A stretch of DNA of 64,000 nucleotides from Actinomadura graeca (lineage in GTDB: Bacteria > Actinomycetota > Actinomycetes > Streptosporangiales > Streptosporangiaceae): positions 5,146,001-5,210,000 of the forward strand of contig NZ_CP059572.1 of assembly GCF_019175365.1 (NCBI RefSeq). The letters run 5' to 3'. A model generated the notes under the pieces. The model was not told the origin of the DNA. It saw only the letters and a program-made list of their open reading frames with translations, and did not search any database. Both the position numbers and the translations under genes were made by a program. Of this stretch, positions 25,243-32,707 are shown piece by piece (position 1 is the stretch's first letter; each line of letters starts with the position of its first letter).

Positions 25243-27419
25243 CCGTGATCGGCAAGCCGCTGGATCGCGTCGACGGCAAGGCGAAGACGACCGGCGCGGC
25301 CACGTTCTCGGCCGAGTACGCCCACCCCGGCCTCGCGCACGCCGCGCTCGTGCACGCGACCATCAGCCGCGGCCGCGTCACCGCCGTCCACACCGGCGAG
25401 GCGGAAGCGGTACCGGGCGTGATCGCCGTCCTCACCCACCACAACGCCCCGCCGCTGAAACCGGCGCCGAAGGTGAGCGCGCTGAACCTCAGCTCGTTCG
25501 TCTCCGGCACCTCGGTCGACTACCTCCAGACCGACGAGGTGCACTGGGACGGACAGCCGATCGCCGTGGTCGTCGCGGAGACCTCCGCCGCCGCGAGAGA
25601 GGCCGCCGCGCTCGTCCGCGCTGAGTACGCCCAGGTGGAGGCCGTGGTGGACTTCGCGGCCGCCGAGGCGGACGCCGTCCCGCAGCCGCGCAGCCTCATC
25701 GCACCCGGCGACGCGAGGAAGGGCGACGCCGAGGCCGCGCTCGCCGCCGCGCCGATCGCGCTGGACCTGCGCTTCACCACCCCGCCGCAGAACCACAACG
25801 CGCTCGAACCGCATGCCACCACGGCGGTCTGGGACGGTGACCGGCTCACCGTCCACGACGCCACGCAGGCGATCGACTGGTTCCGCGCGCACCTCGCCGT
25901 GCGCTTCGGGATCCCCGCGGCGGACGTCCGCGTGCTCGCACCGTTCGTCGGTGGCGGTTTCGGTGGCAAAGGGGCGATCTGGCCCGGCACCATCCTCGCC
26001 GCGCTGGCGGCGCGGGCGACGGGCAGGCCCGTCCGGCTGGCGCTGTCCCGTGAAGGGGTCTACCGGACCGTGGGCGGACGGACGGCCTCGATCCAGCGCG
26101 TCGCGCTCGGGGCGACCCGTGCCGGAAGGCTGACCGCGCTGGTGCACACCAGCGTCAGCCGCACCGGACGGATCGGCGGCCATCCCGAGCCGGTGACCAG
26201 CGCCTCCCGGCACCTCTACGACGCCGAGAACATGCTCATCCAGCAGAAGCTGGTACGGCTCGACCTGCTGTCGAACGCCGCGATGCGGGCACCGGGGGAG
26301 GCGATCGGCACCTTCGCGCTGGAGTCCGCGATCGATGAACTCGCCTCTGCGGTGGACATCGATCCCATCGAGCTGCGCATGCGCAACGAGCCGGCGGCCG
26401 ATCCCCTGGACGGCACGAGGTTCTCGCACCGGATGCTGCGCGAGGCGTACAGGACGGGCGCGGAGAGGTTCGGCTGGGCCGCGCGGACGCCCGAGCCGCG
26501 CTCGATGCGCGACGGCCGGTGGCTGGTCGGGATGGGCGTGGCGTCGGCGTACCACCCCTCGACCTACCTCACCGCCGACCTCACGGTGCGGCTGTCGGCG
26601 GACGGGTCCGTCCTGGTGCGCTGCGGCTTCCAGGAAATGGGCATGGGCGGCGCGACGGCGCAGGCCCAGATAGCGGCCGACGCCCTCGGCGTGCCGTTCG
26701 AGGACGTCCGGGTGGAGTACGGCGATTCCGCGCTGCCGAAGGGACCGATCGCGGGCGGCTCCGTGCAGACCGCGACCATTGCCGGGAGCCTTCTGCTCGC
26801 CTGCGGGAAACTGCGACGATCACTGCGGACCATGGCGAAGCGGACGGGCGGCGAGGGCGTCCGGGAAATCCTGGAACGCGCGGACGTCCCTCATATCGAG
26901 GCCCGGATCGGATCCGACACGCGCTTCGGCAGGTTGTCCGGACAGGCGCGGTTCATGACGCGGTTCATGCGCGATCAGCGGCGCTTGGTGAGGGCCGCGG
27001 CCGGGGCGCATTTCTGCGAGGTGCGCGTCGATCCCGACACCGGCGAGATCCGGGTGACGCGGTGGACCGGGGTCTTCGACATCGGCCGTGTGGTCAATCC
27101 GAAGACGGCGGCCGGGCAACTGCGCGGCGGAATCGTCATGGGCCTGGGCGCGGCGCTGTCGGAGGCGACGCTCATCGACCCCCGCACCGGACGGATCATG
27201 AACCCGGGCCTGGCCGAGTACCACGTTCCCGTCCATGCCGACGTCCCGCCGATCGAGGTGCACTTCCTGGACGATCCGGACCCCACCATGCCGGGCGGCA
27301 TCCTCGGCGCGGGCGAACTGGGCATCACGGGCGTCGCCGGCGCCGTGGCGAACGCCGTCCACCACGCGACCGGCATACGCGTCCGCGACCTCCCGATCAC
27401 CCTCGACAAGCTGCTCTGA
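25239..27419 (+). CDS. Molybdopterin-binding large subunit, aldehyde/xanthine oxidase family (YagR-like)
   Basis: A 726-residue catalytic subunit. Family signatures: GKPLDRVDGKAKTTGAA at the start, FVGGGFGGKG (molybdopterin contact), RAPGEAIGTFALESAID, GSVQTATIAGS, and the C-terminal GAGELGITGVAGAVANA, which holds the catalytic Glu. With the two upstream genes it forms a three-subunit molybdenum hydroxylase that oxidises aldehydes or N-heterocycles with water as oxygen source. The substrate cannot be read from sequence. No cofactor-maturation protein (XdhC-like) is encoded nearby. Confidence 0.94.
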   Translation: MTVIGKPLDRVDGKAKTTGAATFSAEYAHPGLAHAALVHATISRGRVTAVHTGEAEAVPGVIAVLTHHNAPPLKPAPKVSALNLSSFVSGTSVDYLQTDEVHWDGQPIAVVVAETSAAAREAAALVRAEYAQVEAVVDFAAAEADAVPQPRSLIAPGDARKGDAEAALAAAPIALDLRFTTPPQNHNALEPHATTAVWDGDRLTVHDATQAIDWFRAHLAVRFGIPAADVRVLAPFVGGGFGGKGAIWPGTILAALAARATGRPVRLALSREGVYRTVGGRTASIQRVALGATRAGRLTALVHTSVSRTGRIGGHPEPVTSASRHLYDAENMLIQQKLVRLDLLSNAAMRAPGEAIGTFALESAIDELASAVDIDPIELRMRNEPAADPLDGTRFSHRMLREAYRTGAERFGWAARTPEPRSMRDGRWLVGMGVASAYHPSTYLTADLTVRLSADGSVLVRCGFQEMGMGGATAQAQIAADALGVPFEDVRVEYGDSALPKGPIAGGSVQTATIAGSLLLACGKLRRSLRTMAKRTGGEGVREILERADVPHIEARIGSDTRFGRLSGQARFMTRFMRDQRRLVRAAAGAHFCEVRVDPDTGEIRVTRWTGVFDIGRVVNPKTAAGQLRGGIVMGLGAALSEATLIDPRTGRIMNPGLAEYHVPVHADVPPIEVHFLDDPDPTMPGGILGAGELGITGVAGAVANAVHHATGIRVRDLPITLDKLL

Positions 27420-27429
27420 CGCGTCGCGA

Positions 27430-27457
27430 CCCGGGCGGCCACGCGCGGCGGCCCGGG
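27430..27457. terminator. Hairpin between convergent oxidase and methyltransferase genes
   Basis: CCCGGGC (27430-27436) pairs with GCCCGGG (27451-27457) across a 14-base loop. It sits in the 46-base gap between two converging stops. No T tract. Confidence 0.4.
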
Positions 27458-27465
27458 GACGACCG

Positions 27466-28224
27466 TCAACGTCGGCGCGCGACGACCAGCCAGGCGCGGG
27501 AGTCGAACCACACGCCGTCGCCGGTGTCGTGCGCGTCGAGCGTCACACGCAGCCGGTCGAGTGCGCGCTCGGCGGACGCCGCGTCCTGATCGGCGACCAA
27601 TTCCTTCGCCATCCACAGCTGGAGGACGGCCGCCGAGGCGCGGTCGGCGTCCGGGCCGTAGAAAACGGGCTCGCGTACGTCGATGATGTCCGCCGTGGTG
27701 AAGCCGGACGCGTCCAGAACGTCGTCGACAACCTTCGGATCGCTCAAAGCGAAGGCCGCTTCGGGTGATGCGGACGCGTGCCCCGGGGACAGCGCCGCCC
27801 GGATCGCGGTATGCCACTCCTGACGGTCGCCCGCCTGCCACACCAATTGCACGAAGCGCGATCCCGGACGGAGGGCTCGTCCGATATTGGTGAACGCGGC
27901 GACCGGGTCGCGGAAGAACATCGTGCCGAACCGGCTGGCGCCCAAGCTGAAATGCTCCGGCGGGAAAGCATGGGTTTGAGCATCGGCCTGCACGAAACCT
28001 ACATTGCGAAGCCCTTCCGCTGCGGCCTGGTGACGGGCCTGCTCCAGCATCGGGCCGGAGACGTCGACGCCGAGCGCGGTCCCCTGCGACGCGGCGCGGG
28101 CCGCGTCCCGGGTGGTCTGGCCGGTGCCGCAGCCGATGTCGAGGACATGGTCGCCGGGCCGTACGCCGAGGGCATCCCGCAGTCGTTCGCGGTAGCGGGC
28201 GAGCTCCGAGTCGTAGTCGAACAC
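27466..28224 (-). CDS. Class I SAM-dependent methyltransferase
   Basis: A 252-residue Rossmann-fold methyltransferase: SAM loop HVLDIGCGTGQTTRDAA (residues about 27-43), acidic GVDVSGPML, and FVQADAQTHAFPPEHFSLGASRFGTMFF (motif IV region). It resembles small-molecule C/O-methyltransferases of the UbiE/Methyltransf_11 group. The start is GTG 28224, with GAGGAGG 8 bases upstream; the frame is open far upstream but carries no family similarity. It is the third gene of a minus-strand operon with the LLM oxidoreductase (13 bases away) and the hydrolase. Confidence 0.88.
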   Translation of the reverse strand: MFDYDSELARYRERLRDALGVRPGDHVLDIGCGTGQTTRDAARAASQGTALGVDVSGPMLEQARHQAAAEGLRNVGFVQADAQTHAFPPEHFSLGASRFGTMFFRDPVAAFTNIGRALRPGSRFVQLVWQAGDRQEWHTAIRAALSPGHASASPEAAFALSDPKVVDDVLDASGFTTADIIDVREPVFYGPDADRASAAVLQLWMAKELVADQDAASAERALDRLRVTLDAHDTGDGVWFDSRAWLVVARRR

Positions 28225-28237
28225 AGGGAATGCCTCC

Positions 28238-29050
28238 TCATGCCGCCGGGTGGTCGCGGAGCGCGCCGCGCACGTCGTCGAGCCGCGCGCCGGGCTCGAT
28301 CTCGGCCAGCCACCAGGTCGCGCCGGCCTCCGCGTACGGCCCGGGGTCGGCACCGAGCGGCAGGGCGACGGCGACATCGTACGAGGCCATGTCCCCGTGG
28401 CGCAGTTCCGTGAGGGTCGCGACGACCTCGGCGAGCTGGTCGGGATGCTCGATATTGACCGGGAAGAAGCCGTCGAGCCGGGCGGCCCGGCGGATCGGCT
28501 TGACGTTGCCCGGATATCCGGCGGCCCACACCGGCACACCGGGCCGCTGAACCGGCCGCGGCAGGAACGCGATCCCGTCGACGACGTGGTGCTCGCCGCG
28601 ATGGCGCACGGGCTCGCCGGACCAGGCGGCGGCCAGGATGGCCAAGGACTCGTCGAGCATCCGGCCCCGCCGCCGGTCGTCGAGCTGCTCACCGGTCTTC
28701 GACAGCTCACCGGCGAACCGGTCGCTGCCGAGGCCGACGCCGAGCGTGAGACGGCCGTCGCTGAGCCGGTCCAGCGTCGCCGTCTCACGCGCGACCTTGG
28801 CCGGACGGCGGCGGGGGAGCGGCGACACCATCGGGCCGAGCCGCAGCCGCCCGGTCGCGGCCGCGATCGCCGCCAGCGCCACCCACGGGTCGGCGACGTC
28901 CCGGACCGGTGCCCGCCAGCACAGCTGATCCCACACGAAGCAGCCGTCCCACCCGGCCTCCTCCGCGTCGGCGGCGAGGCGCGCGACCGCCCGCGGGTCG
29001 GCGAGGTCGTCGAAGAGCGGCAGCCAGAGCGCCGAACGCAGCCGCTTCAC
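28238..29050 (-). CDS. LLM-class (F420- or flavin-dependent) oxidoreductase
   Basis: A 270-residue TIM-barrel enzyme of the luciferase-like group: LWLPLFDDLADPRAVARLAADAEEAGWDGCFVWDQL at the start, GRLRLGPMVSPLPRRRPAKVARE, LDRLSDGRLTLGVGLGSD, and VPVWAAGYPGNVKPIRRAARLDGFFPV. Proteins of this shape in actinomycetes usually use F420. GTG 29050 overlaps the hydrolase stop as GTGA. The reaction is unknown. Confidence 0.88.
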   Translation of the reverse strand: MKRLRSALWLPLFDDLADPRAVARLAADAEEAGWDGCFVWDQLCWRAPVRDVADPWVALAAIAAATGRLRLGPMVSPLPRRRPAKVARETATLDRLSDGRLTLGVGLGSDRFAGELSKTGEQLDDRRRGRMLDESLAILAAAWSGEPVRHRGEHHVVDGIAFLPRPVQRPGVPVWAAGYPGNVKPIRRAARLDGFFPVNIEHPDQLAEVVATLTELRHGDMASYDVAVALPLGADPGPYAEAGATWWLAEIEPGARLDDVRGALRDHPAA

Positions 29051-29901
29051 GGACGCGCTCCCCGGGTGTGCCGCACCAGGGCCGACACGAAGTCGTCCCA
29101 CACCGGTTCCGGAAGGTCATGCCCGGCCCCCTTGAGGACCAGCAGCTCCGCGCCGGGGATCGCGTCGCGCAACGCCTCGCCGTGCGCCAGGGGCAGGAGC
29201 GGGTCATGGTCGCCGTGGACCACGAGCGTCGGCGCCGCGATGTCGCCGAAACCGCCCCCGACCGGCCCCGCGGACGCGATGGAGTAGTGGTTGACCAGGG
29301 TGGACGCGTAGTTCCTGGCACGCGCCACGTCACGCTCCACCAGCGCCCGGACGGCCGCCTCGTCGAAGTACGGGGAGCCACCGGAGTACGCCCGCGCACC
29401 GGCGACCACGTACTCGACGACCGCGGCCACGTCACCGGTGTCCGGCTCGGGCGGCATCGCCAGGTCGCCCGACGGCGGCGGCAGATCGTCCGCCCCGGTC
29501 GAGGTCGACACGAACGTCAGGGACGCGATCCGCCCGGGATGGTCCACACCGAGGATGAGCCCGCTCCCCCCGAACATCGACTGACAGACCACATGGGCGC
29601 GCTCGATGCCCAAAGCGTCTTGGATGCCGAGTATGTCGAGCGTCAGGTCGGCGAACGAGTACCCCGGCTCGCCCGGCGGGTAGCTGGTCGAGCGTCCGGT
29701 GTCCCTGTGGTCGTAGCGGACGACGTACCGGTCGGCCGCCGCGATCCGTCCGCACAGCACGGCGTCCCACCACAGCATCGAGGCGGACGACCCGGCGACG
29801 AGCAGGATCGCCGGATCCGCCCGGTCCCCGAAGGTCTCGACACACAGCTCGACACCGTTGATGTCGAGCATCTGCTCGCCGTGCGCCGGCGTCCCGGTCA
29901 T
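29047..29901 (-). CDS. Alpha/beta hydrolase (RdmC-like esterase group)
   Basis: A 284-residue alpha/beta hydrolase with the pattern of aclacinomycin methylesterase-like proteins: LLVAGSSASMLWWD (oxyanion region), VRYDHRDTGRST, ADLTLDILGIQDALGIERAHVVCQSMFGG, VVHGDHDPLLPL (acid) and GAGHDLPEPVW (His). The usual nucleophile elbow G-x-S-x-G reads C-Q-S-M-F-G-G here, so Ser is kept but the first Gly is Cys and one residue is inserted. ATG 29901 has AGGAGA upstream. It is the first gene of a three-gene operon divergent from a LysR regulator. Confidence 0.85.
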   Translation of the reverse strand: MTGTPAHGEQMLDINGVELCVETFGDRADPAILLVAGSSASMLWWDAVLCGRIAAADRYVVRYDHRDTGRSTSYPPGEPGYSFADLTLDILGIQDALGIERAHVVCQSMFGGSGLILGVDHPGRIASLTFVSTSTGADDLPPPSGDLAMPPEPDTGDVAAVVEYVVAGARAYSGGSPYFDEAAVRALVERDVARARNYASTLVNHYSIASAGPVGGGFGDIAAPTLVVHGDHDPLLPLAHGEALRDAIPGAELLVLKGAGHDLPEPVWDDFVSALVRHTRGARP

Positions 29902-30024
29902 AGCGGTTCTCCTTCGTCGCGTCTTCGTCTCGTCGTGCCCGGCACCAACCCGCCGGTGCGCTCCATCGGAGCGGCCGACCTCGGCTGGTCCTGTCACGCT
30001 AGGTCCGCCGGATCCATCATGAAA

Positions 30025-30053
30025 AGCGATGAATTACGATCATTTCAATCGCT
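30025..30053. promoter_or_regulatory. Candidate LysR-type operator
   Basis: An inverted repeat AGCGAT ... ATCGCT with a 17-base AT-rich centre lies between the divergent hydrolase and LysR genes, 32 bases before the LysR ATG. LysR sites are interrupted dyads in just this position. Symmetry-based call. Confidence 0.45.
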
Positions 30054-30084
30054 ATCAGCGATGGTCGCGGATACTCTGTGGCCC

Positions 30085-30987
30085 ATGACCGACGTCGAGC
30101 TCCGCCACGTGGCGGCGATGGTCGCCATCGCCGAAGAGGGCTCGTTCGGCCGGGCGGCCCTCCGTCTCGGATACACCCAGTCGACGGTGAGCCAGCAGAT
30201 CGCCGCGCTGGAGAGGACCCTCGGCGGCGAGGTCTTCGACCGCCCGGGCGGTCCCAGGGCGGTACGGCTCACCCCGCTCGGCTCCGTCGTCCTCGCCCGG
30301 GGGCGCGAACTGCTGGCGAAGGCCGATGCCCTGGCCGATGCCGTGGACCGCTTCAAGGCGGGAGACGGACGGATCGACATCGGCACGTTCCAGAGCGTGT
30401 CCAACGTGATCCTGCCCTCGGTCGTCCGCCGCCTGCGCGACGAGCAGCCCGGCTGCGACATCAGGCTGTCCGAGGAGGAGCCGGAACAGCCACGGATCGG
30501 CGACCTCGACCTGCTGTTCTATGACGGCCGCATCGACGGCGACGTCGAGTACCGCAAGCTGCTCGACGATCCGTACCTGCTGGTCACGAGCGCCGGAACC
30601 TTCCCCGACGGCCCGGTCCCGCTGGACCGGCTCGACGGCGCGCCGATGGTGGCCTGGCCGCTCACCTGCGACCAGCCCCTGATGGAACAGGCCCTTGTCC
30701 GCGCCGGCGCCCGCCCGCAGGTCGTGTTCCGCTCCGTGGTCAACGACACCCTTTTCTCGATGGTGCGGGCCGGCATGGGATCGGCCGTCCTGCCATGGCT
30801 CGCCATTCACGGCGCCGACGTCCCGTCCGACGCCAGACTCCGCGTCCACGAGCTGCGTCCCTCCCCGCCACCGCGCGAGATCTACCTGCACTGGCGGCCC
30901 GGCCGCACGCGCTCGCCCTTGGCCGCCCGAGCCATCGACATAGCCGTCGAAGTCGCCAGCGACCTCAACCCACCGAACCCCGCATAA
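30085..30987 (+). CDS. LysR-family transcriptional regulator
   Basis: A 300-residue LTTR. The N-terminal winged helix reads ELRHVAAMVAIAEEGSFGRAALRLGYTQSTVSQQIAALER, followed by the linker helix and a two-lobed effector domain (GRIDIGTFQSVSNVILPSVV onward). I chose ATG 30085; ATG 30061 would add eight residues. It is divergent from the hydrolase/LLM/methyltransferase operon, which it likely controls. After its stop lie three imperfect 10-base repeats (CATAACGCCG-like, about 30983-31013). Confidence 0.92.
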   Translation: MTDVELRHVAAMVAIAEEGSFGRAALRLGYTQSTVSQQIAALERTLGGEVFDRPGGPRAVRLTPLGSVVLARGRELLAKADALADAVDRFKAGDGRIDIGTFQSVSNVILPSVVRRLRDEQPGCDIRLSEEEPEQPRIGDLDLLFYDGRIDGDVEYRKLLDDPYLLVTSAGTFPDGPVPLDRLDGAPMVAWPLTCDQPLMEQALVRAGARPQVVFRSVVNDTLFSMVRAGMGSAVLPWLAIHGADVPSDARLRVHELRPSPPPREIYLHWRPGRTRSPLAARAIDIAVEVASDLNPPNPA

Positions 30988-31137
30988 CGCCGCATAATGC
31001 CGCATAACGCCGCCGGACTCTCACACGCGCCCACGTCCTCCGAGTGATTCCGCCCATCTGTTGACGGTGCCGCCAGGCTCTGCTCATCATGGGGAAATTG
31101 AGTTGCCTTTACGTCATTGGCGCGCTCTGGGGGCAGA

Positions 31138-31791
31138 GTGAACGGTTTCGCCGCCTTTATTTCCGCTGAGCAGTGGACGGGTCTGTGCGCGGCCGGACGG
31201 GCAAGGTCTTTTCGCGGCGGTGAGCGGCTCTTGGCCCAGGGGGATCCCGCCGACCACGTCCTCCTGCTGACGCACGGCCGAGTGAAGATCTGGCGCGACG
31301 AGGATGACGGGAAAAGGATCCTTCTCGCCGTCCGCTGGCCTCTGGATCTGCTGGGGGCGCGGGGGATGCTCGGCGCCGGAGTCCGGACCGCTTCGGTGGA
31401 GGCCCTGGACGCGTGCGAGGCCAGGCAGATCTCCGCGGACCGGTTCCGCGCGCTCGTCGATCGTCTGGGACTGCGCGGTGTCCTCTTCCAGTATCTGGCC
31501 GCCCACCTGCAGGAAAGCGAGGACCTCCGCGCGGATCGCACGGCCGTCCCGGCGAGACGGCAGGTGGCGCGGTTCCTCGTCCGTCTCGCCGAGACGGCGA
31601 GCCTGCACGCCGGACGCGACGCCACCGGCCTCGGCCTCGGCATCAGGCAGAACGATATCGCGGCGGCCCTCGGGCTGGTCCGGCAGACCGTCGGGCAGGA
31701 GCTCAAGGCGCTCCACCATGACGGGATCATCGACTATGACCGGGGAATGATCGTCGTCCGGGACCGGGAGCGGCTGCTCAGTCGAATCTAG
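31138..31791 (+). CDS. Crp/Fnr-family regulator upstream of the cyclase operon
   Basis: A 217-residue CRP-fold protein. The N-terminal beta-roll shows GERLLAQGDPADHVLLLTHGRVKIWRDE and the phosphate-cassette region LLGARGMLGAGVRTASVEAL: the Arg-Thr pair that holds cyclic-nucleotide phosphate is present, but the usual Gly-Glu is Gly-Ala. The long dimer helix and C-terminal helix-turn-helix (IRQNDIAAALGLVRQTVGQELKAL) are complete. GTG 31138 is preferred; a TTG at 31117 is also in frame. It is co-directional with and 88 bases before a putative nucleotide cyclase, an arrangement in which the regulator could sense the cyclase product (inference). Confidence 0.88.
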   Translation: MNGFAAFISAEQWTGLCAAGRARSFRGGERLLAQGDPADHVLLLTHGRVKIWRDEDDGKRILLAVRWPLDLLGARGMLGAGVRTASVEALDACEARQISADRFRALVDRLGLRGVLFQYLAAHLQESEDLRADRTAVPARRQVARFLVRLAETASLHAGRDATGLGLGIRQNDIAAALGLVRQTVGQELKALHHDGIIDYDRGMIVVRDRERLLSRI

Positions 31792-31802
31792 CTCACACCC
31801 TT

Positions 31803-31813
31803 ATATGTCATAT
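31803..31813. promoter_or_regulatory. AT-rich palindrome upstream of the cyclase operon
   Basis: ATATG-T-CATAT, a perfect 5-bp dyad in an AT-rich patch, lies 67 bases before the cyclase TTG and just after the Crp/Fnr stop. It could be part of a promoter or operator for the operon. The match to CRP sites is poor. Confidence 0.3.
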
Positions 31814-31879
31814 TTCTGACCGTACCCCCTTTTTCGATCTTGCAAGCTGGTACTTCTCATCACGACCAAGGGGGCTGGT

Positions 31880-32707
31880 TTGACTGCGGCGATCAAGCTG
31901 ATCAATCGATTCATCTTCACGGTCGATGTCCGGCGCTACACCACCCGGGACGCGCGGCGCCAGATCGATATCCAGGCCGCGGTCGGCCTTCTTTCCGATC
32001 AGGCCGCGGTCCAGGCCGGGCTCGACCCCGGACTCTGGTTCAAGCAGACGACCGGAGACGGGTTCATCGCGGTGACCGAGGGGGACGTCGACTCCGTCCG
32101 GCTCGTCGGACGGTACCCCGATGAGCTCAACCGGGCCCTCACCCTCTACAACCTCGACCGTGTCGCCGAGGCCCGCATCGACCTGCGCCTCGCCATCCAC
32201 CACGGGACGATCGTGAGGCAGGACGGCAAGGACGACACCGGGGAGGCGTTCAACGAGGTCAGCCGCCTGCTGAACGCGACGTCGCTCCGCACCGCCCTGG
32301 AGCGGGCGGCCCCCGCCCATCTGGCCGCGATCGTGTCCGAGCCGGTGCACTCGTCCATCGTCCGCAGCACCTTCGACGGTCTGTCCGCGGCGTCCTTCGC
32401 CGAGGTGCAGGCGGAGGTGGCGGACAAGGACTACCGAAGAACGGCCTACCTGTACGTGCCGGGCCTGTCGGGCGTGGCCCTCGGCGCGCTGCTTGGCGGC
32501 GGCGACGGACCTGGGCCGGGCGCCGCCGGGCGACCGTCCGCCGCGCCGTCCGGGCCGTCCGCGCCGTCCGCGCCGTCCGGGCCGTCGTCCGACGCGTCCG
32601 GGCCGAGCGTCGATATGCCCGGGCCGAGGGTCAGGAACTCGACGCGCATCAAAGGCAACGGTAACCGCGTCGTCAACGCCGGAGGCGACGCGACGGGGAG
32701 TGCCTGA
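31880..32707 (+). CDS. Class III nucleotide cyclase-like protein with C-terminal Asn/Gly signalling motif
   Basis: A 275-residue soluble protein starting at TTG 31880, with AAGGGGG just upstream. Residues 1-195 read as a single cyclase homology domain. Candidate metal-binding Asp residues are D16 (FTVDVRRYT) and D60 (TTGDGFIAV), 44 apart as in canonical class III cyclases. N125 and R129 (GEAFNEVSRLLNA) match the Asn-x3-Arg transition-state pair, and D118 lies where the base-selecting Asp sits. Gln56 replaces the usual base-selecting Lys. A Pro/Ser/Gly linker (about 205-250) leads to NSTRIKGNGNRVVNAGGD near the C-terminus. The product could be a purine or pyrimidine cyclic nucleotide, or the domain could be a sensor. 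The stop overlaps the next ATG (TGATG). Confidence 0.7.
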   Translation: MTAAIKLINRFIFTVDVRRYTTRDARRQIDIQAAVGLLSDQAAVQAGLDPGLWFKQTTGDGFIAVTEGDVDSVRLVGRYPDELNRALTLYNLDRVAEARIDLRLAIHHGTIVRQDGKDDTGEAFNEVSRLLNATSLRTALERAAPAHLAAIVSEPVHSSIVRSTFDGLSAASFAEVQAEVADKDYRRTAYLYVPGLSGVALGALLGGGDGPGPGAAGRPSAAPSGPSAPSAPSGPSSDASGPSVDMPGPRVRNSTRIKGNGNRVVNAGGDATGSA

